A stretch of 64,000 bases of DNA. It comes from Clostridium tertium. GTDB taxonomy: Bacteria; Bacillota; Clostridia; Clostridiales; Clostridiaceae. The stretch lies in assembly GCF_017873245.1 (NCBI RefSeq), contig NZ_JAGGJY010000002.1:417361-481360 (forward strand), read 5' to 3'. The notes under the pieces were generated by a model. That model was not told where the DNA came from. It was given only the letters and a program-made list of their open reading frames with translations, and did no database searches. This document shows positions 45,379 to 55,885 of the stretch, piece after piece. The stretch's first letter is position 1; each line of letters opens with the position of its first letter. The translations under genes were made by a program, and so were the position numbers.

Positions 45379-46806
45379 TTATAATATTGGAGCAATTAAC
45401 CTTATTAACGCCTCTTTTATCCTTAAGCATCTACCTCTATTATCATATTCTTCTATAGTTACTAAATTACAATCATCAATATCTTTATAGAAAATTTCTT
45501 CTTGTTCCTTTGCAAATCTATCATCAAATATAAATGCATTTATCTCAAAATTTAATTGAAAACTTCTTATATCTAGATTTGCAGTACCAATACTACATAC
45601 CTTTCCATCAGCAACCATAGTTTTTGAATGTATAAAACCTTTTTGATATCTGTATATCTTGACACCACACTCTATGAGTTCTCCAATATTAGCGCTTAAT
45701 ATCCACTCCATAAAGAAGTGATCTGGTTTGCCTGGCACCATTAACCTAACATCCACTCCAGATAACGCTGCAATCCTCAAGGCTTCTTTCATAGGTTCAT
45801 CTGGTACTAAATAAGGAGTTTGGATATATACATTTTTCTTTGCATTATTAATTATTTTCATATATGCATTCTTTATATATTCTTCTTTATGGTCAGGCCC
45901 TGATGATATTATTTGTATTCCAACATCACCATAGCTTTTTTGTTTATTGAAGTATTTTTCATAACTTTTAAGTTCTCCTTCTGACGCATAATCCCAATCT
46001 AGAATAAACCTTTTATTAAGCTCATTTACAGCTTCTCCTTGGACTCTTATATGTGTATCTCTCCAAAAATCAAACTGCTTACCTTTATTTACATATTCAT
46101 CTCCAACGTTAAATCCACCTACATACCCAACCTTGCCATCTATTACAACAATTTTTCTATGATTTCTATAATTTATACGTATATTAACATATGGTAATAT
46201 TCCTGGAAAAAACACTGCAAATTTTATTCCTAAGCTTCTTATGTACTTTATATGTTTATTTCTTATGTTCTTAGATCCCATTCCATCAACTAAAAGTCTT
46301 ACTTCTACCCCTTCATCTACTTTTTTCTTTAATTCATTCAATATAGTTTTTCCTAAACTATCTAATCTAAATATATAATATTCAATATGTATGAAATCTT
46401 TAGCAGACCTTATGTCATTTATCAAATCCTTGAACTTTTCTTCTCCATTAATGTAACTCTTAATATTATTTCCAGTTGTATATAATGCTCCTGAATGATT
46501 ATAATTCATCATTATAAGATCCACATACTCTTTTGATATTCTTTGAGATTTTTTTTCTTCTTTAAATCTTTCAATTAAATCTCTTGCCTTTTTATTATCA
46601 GTTACTTTCTTTTCTCTAAATATTTTTTGTCTATTTAGATTTTGGCCAAATATTAAATATATTATAAATCCAACCCCTGGAAGAACTATTAATATTAATA
46701 ACCATGCCCATGTAGTCGTTGGTTCTTTTCTTTCTATAAATATTAATGATATTGCAGATAAAATATTAATAGTAAAGACTATTAATATTAAAATAGATGC
46801 ACTCAT
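45379..46806 (-). CDS. cls: Cardiolipin synthase
   Basis: A 475-residue phospholipase D-family enzyme joining two phosphatidylglycerols. Two N-terminal membrane helices (about 5-25 and 32-52) are followed by two catalytic HKD motifs, HRKIVVIDGKVGYVGGFNVG (about residue 216) and HSKTMVADGKVCSIGTANLD (about 394). TTGGAGGTG precedes the ATG. Length and layout match bacterial ClsA. It is transcribed alone, upstream of the aromatic leader promoter. Confidence 0.95.
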   Translation of the reverse strand: MSASILILIVFTINILSAISLIFIERKEPTTTWAWLLILIVLPGVGFIIYLIFGQNLNRQKIFREKKVTDNKKARDLIERFKEEKKSQRISKEYVDLIMMNYNHSGALYTTGNNIKSYINGEEKFKDLINDIRSAKDFIHIEYYIFRLDSLGKTILNELKKKVDEGVEVRLLVDGMGSKNIRNKHIKYIRSLGIKFAVFFPGILPYVNIRINYRNHRKIVVIDGKVGYVGGFNVGDEYVNKGKQFDFWRDTHIRVQGEAVNELNKRFILDWDYASEGELKSYEKYFNKQKSYGDVGIQIISSGPDHKEEYIKNAYMKIINNAKKNVYIQTPYLVPDEPMKEALRIAALSGVDVRLMVPGKPDHFFMEWILSANIGELIECGVKIYRYQKGFIHSKTMVADGKVCSIGTANLDIRSFQLNFEINAFIFDDRFAKEQEEIFYKDIDDCNLVTIEEYDNRGRCLRIKEALIRLIAPIL

Positions 46807-46962
46807 CTTATCACCTCCAATAATATATCTAATGAATAATTCATTGTTAATTATTCATTATACACCATATATTATAATTATATCCACTTTTTATAATCAT
46901 TTAAAGGGTATAGTAATTTATTAATGAAAGAAGAAAAATTCAATAGTGAAAACATAAAAAAA

Positions 46963-46999
46963 TGAAGGGAAAAAATCTTCAATAAAATTTTCCCCTTCA
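46963..46999 (-). terminator. Terminator of the beta-galactosidase operon
   Basis: On the minus strand TGAAGGGGAAAA pairs with TTTTTCCCTTCA across a loop of about 13 bases and is followed by TTTTTTT. A second palindrome ATATAGTTTAGAAACTATAT lies at 47010-47029, nearer the gene. Confidence 0.75.
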
Positions 47000-47084
47000 C
47001 TATTTCACTATATAGTTTAGAAACTATATTAATGTAAACTATACATTTATAATTTATTCTAAATATTAATCACATTCATTTAAT

Positions 47085-49106
47085 TTATTTTTCTTTCTCG
47101 CAAATCACAACATCATATGGATTTAATAATATTTTGTTAGATATCTTATTATTATTTATTATATCCTTAAGGCAATATTCTTCTAAATTAATTTCTCTTT
47201 TTTCATCTGAATAATTTTGTATAAATAAATATTCATTTAAATCATCTTCTCTTTTGGTTATAGTAACACCAAAAGGTAACTCAACCCCTAAATTTCTTTT
47301 TATTCCTATATCACTTATTAATTTACTTAAGAAATCCTTATTAAATTCTCCATCCATTCTTGATGCTATATAATAGGCATTTCCATTTCCATAAGAATTT
47401 TTTGTTAAAGCAGGCATTCCTTTATAAAAATCACTATTATATTCTGCTAGTACTTCTGCTTCACTTGCATGAATTAAGTCACATATATGTGTACATTTAT
47501 AGATTTTATTATCTTTTTTGACTCTTATTTCGTTAACTTCATAATCATATAAAGCGTCTACTTCTTCACTTCTAAGTCCAAAAACATCCATTAATTTCCC
47601 AGGAAATCCCCCAAGATAGCATAAATCTACATCATTTACGATACTTGACCAATACGTCATCACAAAATTGCCGCCTTTTTCTACAAATGCTCTAATTTTA
47701 TCTTGATATTCACTTCTAGTCATATATAATATTGGCGCAATTACTAGATCATACTTATCAATATCGCCCTCCATATCTACAAAATCTACATTTATTCCAA
47801 GCTCCCAAAATACTTTATAGTATTCTGTTATTATATCAATATAATTTAATCCTATATTTCTTGGTCCTTGAGAGTCTTTTAAAGCCCACATATTTTCCCA
47901 ATCAAAAACTATTGCTACTTTTGATTCTAACTTTGAGTCAATAACATCATTTATTTTTTCTAACGTGATACCAACCTCTACTACATCATTAAATACTCTT
48001 GTATCTTCTTTGCCATAATGATCTACAACAGCTCCGTGAAGTTTCTCACTAGATCCTCTACTTTTTCTCCATTGAAAATATTGTACTGTATTCGAACCAT
48101 GAGCTACAGCTTGTATAGACGCTAACTTATGCATTCCTGGTTTCTTAAGTTTGCTTACTCTTTGCCAATTAGTCATGCTTGGTGTACTTTCCATAAGCAT
48201 AAATGGTTTTCCTTTTATACTTCTCATAATATCAAAATAAGCAGCCACCTTATAAGCGGACTCTATATTGCTTTCGCTATGCCATTCTGGATAAGAATCA
48301 TATGAAACTACATCAACATAATCTTTAAACTTAAAATAATTTAATCCCTCATAGTAATACATAAAATTAGTAGTTGCTGGAATACTTGAATTATACTTTT
48401 TAACAGTATCTATTTCATGCCTCATAAAATCTATAGTTCTATCCGTTACAAACCTCTTCCAATCTAGATTTAAAGCATGCACTTGATTTTCTCCTATAGG
48501 TGATGGACTTTCTATTTGATCCCATGAAGTAAATGTATGACTCCAAAACGTTGTCCACCATTTCTTATTTAAGCTATCTAAAGTTTTATATTTTTCTTTT
48601 AACCATTTTCTAAACTCTTCTTGACAAAGCTCACAATGGCACTCTCCACCATATTCATTAGAAATATGCCACATTATAACTGCTGGATTATTAGCATATC
48701 TTTCTGCTAGTTTTCCATTTAAAATTGCAGTCTTTTCTCTATAAATAGGAGATGTATAGCAATGATTATGTCTAAATCCATGAAGATTTCTAACTCTATT
48801 TTCAGCTACTCTTAAAACTTCTGGATACTTTTTAGATAACCATGCTGGTCTTGCTCCACTTGGGGTTGCAAGTATTGTATTTATTCCATTTTCATATAGT
48901 GTATTTATAACTTTATCAAGCCATTCAAAGTTAAATACTCCTTCTTCCGGTTCTAAAGCTGCCCAAGAAAATATTCCAATTGACATAACATTACAATGAG
49001 CTTTTTTCATAAGTTCTATATCCTTCTCAAAAATATCAGGATAATCAAGCCATTGTTCTGGATTATAATCTGCTCCATGTAAAAACTTATTAAAAATATT
49101 CTCCAT
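47085..49106 (-). CDS. Beta-galactosidase, glycoside hydrolase family 42
   Basis: A 673-residue GH42 enzyme. The N-terminal barrel starts HGADYNPEQWLDYPDIFEKD; the acid/base is Glu151 in WHISNEYGG and the nucleophile Glu306 in MLMESTPS. Cys116, Cys156, Cys158 and Cys161 match the zinc cluster of the family. A trimerisation domain (about 390-600) and a small C-terminal beta domain follow. No signal peptide: it acts on galactosides or short galacto-oligosaccharides brought in by the ABC transporter encoded just upstream. AAGGAG precedes the ATG. Confidence 0.95.
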   Translation of the reverse strand: MENIFNKFLHGADYNPEQWLDYPDIFEKDIELMKKAHCNVMSIGIFSWAALEPEEGVFNFEWLDKVINTLYENGINTILATPSGARPAWLSKKYPEVLRVAENRVRNLHGFRHNHCYTSPIYREKTAILNGKLAERYANNPAVIMWHISNEYGGECHCELCQEEFRKWLKEKYKTLDSLNKKWWTTFWSHTFTSWDQIESPSPIGENQVHALNLDWKRFVTDRTIDFMRHEIDTVKKYNSSIPATTNFMYYYEGLNYFKFKDYVDVVSYDSYPEWHSESNIESAYKVAAYFDIMRSIKGKPFMLMESTPSMTNWQRVSKLKKPGMHKLASIQAVAHGSNTVQYFQWRKSRGSSEKLHGAVVDHYGKEDTRVFNDVVEVGITLEKINDVIDSKLESKVAIVFDWENMWALKDSQGPRNIGLNYIDIITEYYKVFWELGINVDFVDMEGDIDKYDLVIAPILYMTRSEYQDKIRAFVEKGGNFVMTYWSSIVNDVDLCYLGGFPGKLMDVFGLRSEEVDALYDYEVNEIRVKKDNKIYKCTHICDLIHASEAEVLAEYNSDFYKGMPALTKNSYGNGNAYYIASRMDGEFNKDFLSKLISDIGIKRNLGVELPFGVTITKREDDLNEYLFIQNYSDEKREINLEEYCLKDIINNNKISNKILLNPYDVVICEKEK

Positions 49107-49185
49107 ACGAATTCTCCTTATATTACTTTATTATTATTCTCATATAAAACTTAAAATAGTAATATCTATCAATCTCTATAATAAT

Positions 49186-49992
49186 CTATTTAACTGATCC
49201 AACTATTCCTTCTACAAAGTTCTTTTGCATCAAGAAGAAAATTAGTGCGGATGGTATTGTAGTTATTATAATAGAAACCATTATCATACCATAATCTGGA
49301 CTATATGCCGTTGCAAGTGATGATATAACTAATGGTAGCGTCCTTTTATCTGGTGATTGAATAGATACTAATGGCCATAAAAATGAATTCCAATAATTCA
49401 TGAAAGTAATAATGGCTGCTGCTGCATAAGTTGATTTCATCGTTGGAAGATAAATTCTAAAAAATGAACCATACTCACCTACCCCATCTACTCTAGCCGC
49501 TTCTAATATTTCATACGGAAATGATTTTGTATTTTGCCTAAAGAAGTAAATTAAATAAGCTGTAGAAATTCCAGGTAAAATTAGAGCCATACTAGTGTCA
49601 AGTAAACCGATTTTACTAAATAATTTAAATAATGGCACCATAATAGCTGCAAATGGCATCATCATTGATAGCATAATAAATCCCATGACTTTTTCGCTTC
49701 TTTTGCTTTTAAAAACTTCAAATCCATATCCTGCCATAGAGCATATTATAAGTGTTAATATAGTACCTAATAAAGCTACTTTAATAGACATCCATATCCC
49801 TGCTGTTACATCTACAGTATTAAATAAATTAGTTATATTATTTATAAGTTCTCCACCAAATGTCATTTTCCCTTTAGTAATTTCAGTTGATGAATTAGTT
49901 GCACCAATAATCATCCATAAAAATGGGAAGATTGATAAAGCTGATGCAGCAATTAAAAATATATAAGAAAAAATCTTGTTTCTTTTACTCAT
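49186..49992 (-). CDS. Sugar ABC transporter permease, MalG type
   Basis: A 268-residue membrane protein with six helices and the conserved cytoplasmic loop EAARVDGVGEYGSFFRIYLPTMKS. ATG at 49992 follows AGGTG; a GTG at 50001 lies inside that site. Its start overlaps the end of the partner permease gene by 8 bases. Together they form the channel of a CUT1-type importer. No ATPase is encoded here, so a shared MsmK/MsmX-like ATPase is presumably used. Confidence 0.92.
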   Translation of the reverse strand: MSKRNKIFSYIFLIAASALSIFPFLWMIIGATNSSTEITKGKMTFGGELINNITNLFNTVDVTAGIWMSIKVALLGTILTLIICSMAGYGFEVFKSKRSEKVMGFIMLSMMMPFAAIMVPLFKLFSKIGLLDTSMALILPGISTAYLIYFFRQNTKSFPYEILEAARVDGVGEYGSFFRIYLPTMKSTYAAAAIITFMNYWNSFLWPLVSIQSPDKRTLPLVISSLATAYSPDYGMIMVSIIITTIPSALIFFLMQKNFVEGIVGSVK

Positions 49993-50878
49993 TTTTATCA
50001 CCTGCCACTTTACTTTGTATAATTGCTAAAACAGCTACCATAAATACTATTGCATATGAAACTGTTGCTGCATAACCAAAATTAGGAGTATATACAAAGG
50101 ATAAATTATATATATATTGTGATATTGTCATAGTTGCATTTCCTGGCCCACCAGCAGTTATATTCATTGCTTCATCAAATAACTGTAATGTTCCATTTGT
50201 AGATGTTATTGCTGTAAAAAGAATTATTGGCTTTAACATAGGGATAGTTATTTTGAAAAGTTGCTTAAACCCAGTAGCTCCATCAACTCTGGCAGCTTCA
50301 TAAATACTACTATCTATATTTTGCATAGCAGCTAAATAAAACATCATATTATATCCTGTCCATCTCCAAGTAATTGCTATAATTATAACTACCTTTGCCC
50401 AAAATGGATCAAGCAACCAAGCAATAGGTACATCTATAACATTTATGAACATTAGAAATTTATTAACAACACCATCTACAGAAAATAGACTTTTAAATAG
50501 AACTGAGTAAGCTACTAATGATGTTATACATGGTAAAAATATAGCTGTCCTAAAAAATCCTTTAAATCTTATATATTTGCTATTTAATAAATTAGCAATA
50601 ATCAATCCTAAAATAAGCATAACTGGAACTTGTATTACTAAATAAATTAAAGTATTCTTAACAGCTTGTTTAAAAACTGGATCTTTAAATAATCTAATAT
50701 AATTATTTATTCCACTAAACTCAGTAGATAGTCCTTTTCCTGATTGAAATGATAAAATAAATGCTTGAATCATAGGGTAAAAACTAAATATAAGTATTAA
50801 AAATGTTGGAAGTAAAATAAATTTCCAGCTATTTATATTAATCTTTCTTTTTTTCTTGTATGCTAAACTGTTTTGCAT
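49985..50878 (-). CDS. Sugar ABC transporter permease, MalF type
   Basis: A 297-residue membrane protein with six helices and the loop YEAARVDGATGFKQLFKITIPMLKP. ATG at 50878 is chosen because GGCGGTGG lies upstream and the residues before it do not look like family sequence; the ribosome site is weak. It is the first permease of the CUT1-type importer, between the binding protein and the MalG-type partner. Confidence 0.9.
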   Translation of the reverse strand: MQNSLAYKKKRKININSWKFILLPTFLILIFSFYPMIQAFILSFQSGKGLSTEFSGINNYIRLFKDPVFKQAVKNTLIYLVIQVPVMLILGLIIANLLNSKYIRFKGFFRTAIFLPCITSLVAYSVLFKSLFSVDGVVNKFLMFINVIDVPIAWLLDPFWAKVVIIIAITWRWTGYNMMFYLAAMQNIDSSIYEAARVDGATGFKQLFKITIPMLKPIILFTAITSTNGTLQLFDEAMNITAGGPGNATMTISQYIYNLSFVYTPNFGYAATVSYAIVFMVAVLAIIQSKVAGDKNE

Positions 50879-50935
50879 ATAAATACCACCGCCCAAACTG
50901 TCTTTAAAAATTTGGACTACCATATGGTAGCCCAG

Positions 50936-51058
50936 TTATAATTGATAATTGCCAATGCATAATTAAGGATTGAACTTGCACCAAACTCCTAGAATCTCAA
51001 TTTCAAAACTCCTTTAAAAGTTTTATCCTAAATTATCCATTATTAATTTTCCATTGTC
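50936..51058. repeat. Dispersed AT-rich repeat inside the sugar operon
   Basis: Begins TATAATTGATAATTGCCAAT and ends AAATTATCCATTATTAATTT, with an inner hairpin AAAACTCCTTTAAAAGTTTT. End words match those at 1612-1737. It fills the gap between the binding-protein and permease genes. Confidence 0.55.
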
Positions 51059-52357
51059 TTACTGTACTTGTTGTTCAAAAAGATTTTGCATTGCCTCTAA
51101 AGACTTATTTATATCTCCCCCATTTACTATGTTAGAAAACTCAGTCTTTAAAGCATCTTTTGCTTCTTGAGTGTACATACCAACAGTTATTCCTGGTACT
51201 TCTTTTGACCATTCTGAGAATATTTGATATACTTTTTCACCACCAAAGAATTCTATTTCTTTAGAATAGGCTTCACTTTCAAAAGCCTTTGTGTATGATC
51301 CAACTCCACCATTATTAGTTAAGAATTCAGAATAAAAATCACTACTTCCTCCTATTGTCTTAGATAAGAAATCTATAGCTAAATCCTTGCTCTTAGATGA
51401 TTCTAATACCATCCAGCTTGATCCACCTTCATTTGAAGCATTTTTTGCACCTTCTATGTTACTTAAACGAGGTATAGGAGCTACTCCCCACTTACCTGAT
51501 TGATCTTTAGCATCCATTATAGTTGGAATTTGCCATACTGCAGAAATAACTGTTGCAACATCTCCATTATTAAAGCTTCCAACAAATTCGCTCCAACCAG
51601 TTACAGGCTTTGCAATTCCAGAAGTAGATAATTCTTTAAATACCTTTAATGATTCTTCTAAAGCTTTATTTCCAACAAAGTTAGCTTTATTATCTTCTGT
51701 TGTGAACCAAGAACCAGCAGAATTCATAATTATAGGAATTAATGTATCTTCATTAGGGTTAACTGTAAGCATATCTTTTCCTGTCTTTTCCTTAACTACT
51801 TTACCCATTTCAATATATTTTTCCCATGTTATATTTTGTAAATCTTCTGATTTGAATCCAGCTTGTTCTAAATAATCTCTTCTATAGAACATCCCAGCTG
51901 ATCCAATATCAAAAGGTATTGCATATTGCTTTCCATTAACAGTTACACTATCAACTTTATATTTTGAGAATTCATCAAATTTAATAGCTCCACTTAAATC
52001 TGTAAATGCTCCATCATATGAATTAATATATTTAGCAATATTTATATCGTTAGCTAAAATAATATCTGGTAAGCCAGTAGTTACTCCTGAAACTAAATTA
52101 GTATTAAGCTTTTGCTCTAAGTCTATCTTAGACATATCTACAATTTCTAAATTGAAATCTGGATTATCTTTTTTGTAAAGCTCCTCTGCTATTTTTAAAG
52201 CAGCTCCATTAAAAGATTGATCCCAGCACCAAGCAACTAACTTTTTTTCTCCTCCATTTGCATTTGGCTCATCTTTTGCTTTATTACTACATCCTACAAA
52301 AACTGTAGTCGCCATTGTAAATGCCATTATAGTACTTAATAACTTTTTAATTTTCAT
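51059..52357 (-). CDS. Sugar-binding lipoprotein of the ABC transporter
   Basis: A 432-residue extracellular solute-binding protein family 1. Signal peptide with lipobox VFVGC, cysteine at about residue 23; mature part starts KKLVAWCWDQSFNGAALKIAEELYKK, typical of oligosaccharide-binding proteins. Expected ligand is a galactoside or galacto-oligosaccharide, from the downstream GH42 enzyme. GGAGGG precedes the ATG. A cre-like site lies 48 bases upstream and the YesM/YesN pair further upstream, so expression is probably induced by sugar and repressed by glucose. Confidence 0.93.
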   Translation of the reverse strand: MKIKKLLSTIMAFTMATTVFVGCSNKAKDEPNANGGEKKLVAWCWDQSFNGAALKIAEELYKKDNPDFNLEIVDMSKIDLEQKLNTNLVSGVTTGLPDIILANDINIAKYINSYDGAFTDLSGAIKFDEFSKYKVDSVTVNGKQYAIPFDIGSAGMFYRRDYLEQAGFKSEDLQNITWEKYIEMGKVVKEKTGKDMLTVNPNEDTLIPIIMNSAGSWFTTEDNKANFVGNKALEESLKVFKELSTSGIAKPVTGWSEFVGSFNNGDVATVISAVWQIPTIMDAKDQSGKWGVAPIPRLSNIEGAKNASNEGGSSWMVLESSKSKDLAIDFLSKTIGGSSDFYSEFLTNNGGVGSYTKAFESEAYSKEIEFFGGEKVYQIFSEWSKEVPGITVGMYTQEAKDALKTEFSNIVNGGDINKSLEAMQNLFEQQVQ

Positions 52358-52404
52358 ATAAATCCCTCCAACTCTCTTTATGTTTATATAATAGCAAATC
52401 CATC

Positions 52405-52419
52405 ATGAAAACGTTTAGT
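52405..52419. promoter_or_regulatory. cre-like site before the sugar operon
   Basis: ATGAAAACGTTTAGT fits the CcpA consensus WTGNAANCGNWNNCW with a single mismatch and lies 48-62 bases before the binding-protein ATG. Confidence 0.65.
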
Positions 52420-52533
52420 AATGATTTTAGTACTTTTGAAAGCTTTTAAATTGAGCATTATTTTGATTTATACTTTTTCATTAAATTGATATTTTTTCAT
52501 CATAATTTCACACCTTTTAATTTAATTTAAATA

Positions 52534-52558
52534 AGAGATAGTGTAATAAACTATCTCT
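52534..52558 (-). terminator. Hairpin after the sensor kinase gene
   Basis: Stem AGAGATAG / CTATCTCT with a 9-base loop, 30 bases after the histidine kinase stop; the following minus-strand run is T-rich but interrupted. It separates regulator and structural genes. Confidence 0.6.
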
Positions 52559-52587
52559 CTTTACATATTTCTATAAAAATTATAAAT

Positions 52588-54339
52588 TTATATTGAGAAT
52601 TTCTCATCTTGATCTTTTGATACTGGTATTTTTATAGAAATTATTGTTCCATACCCTAATTCGCTATCTATCTTTACTCCGAATTCTTCTCCATATATTA
52701 ATTTAATTCTCTCATCGACATTTTTAATTCCAATGCCACCCTTTATTTTTTTCTTCTTTAGCTTATTTATATCTGTAACTTCCATTCCAATTCCATTATC
52801 CATTATTTCAACCAAAATAAAATTGCCACATTTATTTATAAATACATTAATTTCTCCTCTTGAATTTCCAGTGAACGCATGAAAAAATGCATTTTCAATA
52901 AATGGCTGAATTATTAGTTTAGGGATTAATAAATTTTTACAACTTTCATCTACTTTGAATGTTACGTTAGTTTCTCCCCCAAACCTTAACTTATTGATAT
53001 AAACATATTGCTTTAAATTTTCTATTTCTGATTCTATTGTTGCCATTTCTTCAGTTGTCCCTATGGTATTTCTTAAAATAGAAATTAAAGCATCTATTGT
53101 ATTTTCAACTTCATTTATCTTCTCGCTTCTTGCTAAGTACTTAATTGTACTCAGTGTATTATATAAGAAATGAGGATTTATTTGCATTTGCAATGCATTT
53201 AGCTCTGCTTTTCGTCTCTCTTCTTCCTCTGATATAAGATTTTTTACATAGTAATCTATTTTCTCTATCATATCATCATAAGCTTCTGTTAGAACTCTAA
53301 TTTCATAGGTCTCATTCATTTTACTCTTATTATCATCTATTGGCTCAAGGCTTCCCTTTGACATTAAATCCACTAAAGAAAGTAATGGCTTTGAAAACTT
53401 ATAAGATATTATATAAGTTGCTCCTATAATTAACACTAAGCTTATTCCTATTATTATTATCATATAGTATTTCAAGCTATTTAGGCTATTAGAAACAGAT
53501 GCTTCATTTATATCAGCAACAAAATATGCGTCAAAAAAAGGAATATAATTTGAAATTATCGTATGACTTAAACCTTTCTTTTTAACTTTGATCGGTGAAT
53601 TTTTATCATTTTGACAATAATTTAATAAATCATAATCGTAAGAAGTAATTTTACTAGAATTGCTACTAGACATAACCTGTCCATCTGATGATAATAACGA
53701 GAAAGTCATCCCATCTACTAAATATCTTTCATACATACTATAAATTGCTCTTTCATCAATAACTAAGTACATATGTCCATAAAGATTTTTATTATTGTTA
53801 TCAATTAAAGGCTTAATAGCTAACAAAGAATTTTTATATTTTATGGATTTTATATTTGAAGTATTTGCAATTCTATATCCTATATTAAAACTATCACTTT
53901 TTAAATTTAAATTATCAAATATATCTTTAAGTTCTATATCCCAATGCAATGAATTTGTTGAATAATACATTGAATTATTTCCTACAGCTACAATATGAGA
54001 ATTTTTAGGTGTTAAGTATTCTCTATTTGATTCCATGTAGTTTCCTAAAGAAACTACTGTATTAAATAGCTTTACATTATCTCCGATTGGCTGAGTTAAG
54101 TATTCCTTAAAAGCATGACTTTTACTTATCTTAGTTAATCCTTGTACAATTTCGTAATTATATTCCATCAAGTCTTTTTGTATATATGCAAAATCATTAT
54201 TAAAATTATTTATAGCTTGTTCAACTATTATTTTCTTTGATATGTTTATACTTAGTACAGTTAAAAGAAAACAGATTATAGAAATATAAATACTATTTAT
54301 CCAAAGAACTCTATTAAAAATACTATCTTTTCTTATCAT
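52588..54339 (-). CDS. YesM-family sensor histidine kinase
   Basis: A 583-residue membrane sensor. Helices at about 14-34 and 290-312 enclose a large extracellular sensing domain; a HAMP linker follows (YKFSKPLLSLVDLM). The phospho-accepting histidine is in ALQMQINPHFLYNTLSTIKYL, and the ATPase domain has PKLIIQPFIENAFFHAF, MDNGIGM and GGIGIKNVDERIKL. The gene overlaps the response regulator by 17 bases. Such pairs respond to extracellular oligosaccharides and control neighbouring ABC transporters, here the galactoside operon. Confidence 0.93.
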   Translation of the reverse strand: MIRKDSIFNRVLWINSIYISIICFLLTVLSINISKKIIVEQAINNFNNDFAYIQKDLMEYNYEIVQGLTKISKSHAFKEYLTQPIGDNVKLFNTVVSLGNYMESNREYLTPKNSHIVAVGNNSMYYSTNSLHWDIELKDIFDNLNLKSDSFNIGYRIANTSNIKSIKYKNSLLAIKPLIDNNNKNLYGHMYLVIDERAIYSMYERYLVDGMTFSLLSSDGQVMSSSNSSKITSYDYDLLNYCQNDKNSPIKVKKKGLSHTIISNYIPFFDAYFVADINEASVSNSLNSLKYYMIIIIGISLVLIIGATYIISYKFSKPLLSLVDLMSKGSLEPIDDNKSKMNETYEIRVLTEAYDDMIEKIDYYVKNLISEEEERRKAELNALQMQINPHFLYNTLSTIKYLARSEKINEVENTIDALISILRNTIGTTEEMATIESEIENLKQYVYINKLRFGGETNVTFKVDESCKNLLIPKLIIQPFIENAFFHAFTGNSRGEINVFINKCGNFILVEIMDNGIGMEVTDINKLKKKKIKGGIGIKNVDERIKLIYGEEFGVKIDSELGYGTIISIKIPVSKDQDEKFSI

Positions 54340-55885
54340 TTAATTTTGCCATCCTTCTATATTCACTAGGAGTTACAGAAGTATATTTTTTAAAGATTTT
54401 AGAAAAATAATTATGTTCTGAAAATCCTACCATTTCACTTATATTTGATATAGGTATTTTTAAGTCTTCTAAATAAAGCTTCGCCTTTTCAACTCTAATT
54501 CTACTTATATAAGAACTTAAATTTTCATTTGTTTCATTTTTAAAGCAATAAGATAAATAATTATAATTAATATTTAAATCTTTAGAAATTGAAGCTACTG
54601 ATATTTCATCTCTATAATTTTTATCAACATAATCTTTTACTATTTTTATTATAAAATTATCATTTCTTGAATCTAATTTATTTTTTGATAGTTCCTCAAT
54701 ATATTCAAAAGTTTCTACAACTATCTTTATAATTTCATCAAAAGACCTTGCAATATCAATTTGTTTGAATAGAATTATCTTTTTTCTTGAAATATTTATA
54801 AGCTCTGAGTCAAGACTTTCTATTGTATTTAGAGCATTATAAATTAGATTCTGAGAGAACTTTTTCAAATCATACTCATCTATACAAACGTTTTCCTTAA
54901 GACTGTAAAAGTATTCTTTCACTAAGTTTATAACTTCTGTAAAGTTTAATTTTCCAATATATGAATTTAAACTATCATAATCGAATTTAGTAGTCACATT
55001 AGATTCTTTTATATCTTTTATACCAATTAAAGCTTCATTGAAATAAATAGCTTTTTTACTTATTCTTATACATTCATCATAAGCTAAATAAATCTCACTT
55101 ATCTTTTCTATACTCTCACTTATTACAAAAGTTTTTACATTAAATTCTTTCATAATATCTTCTGCCATTAAATTAATGTCTTTCTTTAATTTAATATTTT
55201 TATATTTATCATAATTAATAACAACTATTAATTTATTTTTAATCAATAAAACTATATATGGATTTTCATTCATAACATTATTAAATTTATTCTTTATTTC
55301 ATAATGCATTTCTTTCAAATCTACATATTCTTCATCTAATTGATACATTTCTGTCATCATAACGTAAAAATTATTCATATAAAAGTATTCTTTCAAGCTA
55401 GCTAAATCATTATCATCTATTCTTCTATATAATATTAAACTAGTTAAATCATTTTCTAACTTTTCTATCTTATCTATTCTCTTATTCTTATTATCTATAT
55501 AATGTATTTCATCAATCATATTTTTCAAAATCGGTACAATACTTTCAGCACTAGCTTCTGTTTTCAATAAATAATCATGTATTCCATATTTAAAAGTATC
55601 TTTAACATATTCAAATTCTGAAACATTACTTAATACAAGAACTTTCGTATTAGGGTAATCTTTTTTTATTATCTTAGTCAACTCTACTCCATCAATTTCT
55701 GGCATAATTAGATCTGTAATAACTATGTTAGGTTCTTTATCTTTAATTATTTCTAATGCCTCTTTACCATTAGCAGCTTCTCCAATTAATTGAAAACCTT
55801 CTTTTTCCCAATCACATATATGCTTTAATCCATTCCTCAATATACTCTCATCATCTACAATTAAAACACTATATAATTCCTTCAT
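54323..55885 (-). CDS. YesN-family response regulator with AraC-type DNA-binding domain
   Basis: A 520-residue protein. The receiver domain (1-120) has DDES near the N-terminus, phospho-acceptor Asp58 in ITDLIMPEIDG and the LKTEAS lysine. A long variable middle region leads to two AraC-type helix-turn-helix motifs at about 415-515 (ISVASISKDLNINYNYLSYCFKNETN and ISNISEMVGFSEHNYFSKIFKKYT, given here as landmarks). It probably activates the sugar-binding protein operon. AAGGGGAAGGG precedes the ATG. Confidence 0.93.
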   Translation of the reverse strand: MKELYSVLIVDDESILRNGLKHICDWEKEGFQLIGEAANGKEALEIIKDKEPNIVITDLIMPEIDGVELTKIIKKDYPNTKVLVLSNVSEFEYVKDTFKYGIHDYLLKTEASAESIVPILKNMIDEIHYIDNKNKRIDKIEKLENDLTSLILYRRIDDNDLASLKEYFYMNNFYVMMTEMYQLDEEYVDLKEMHYEIKNKFNNVMNENPYIVLLIKNKLIVVINYDKYKNIKLKKDINLMAEDIMKEFNVKTFVISESIEKISEIYLAYDECIRISKKAIYFNEALIGIKDIKESNVTTKFDYDSLNSYIGKLNFTEVINLVKEYFYSLKENVCIDEYDLKKFSQNLIYNALNTIESLDSELINISRKKIILFKQIDIARSFDEIIKIVVETFEYIEELSKNKLDSRNDNFIIKIVKDYVDKNYRDEISVASISKDLNINYNYLSYCFKNETNENLSSYISRIRVEKAKLYLEDLKIPISNISEMVGFSEHNYFSKIFKKYTSVTPSEYRRMAKLNDKKR

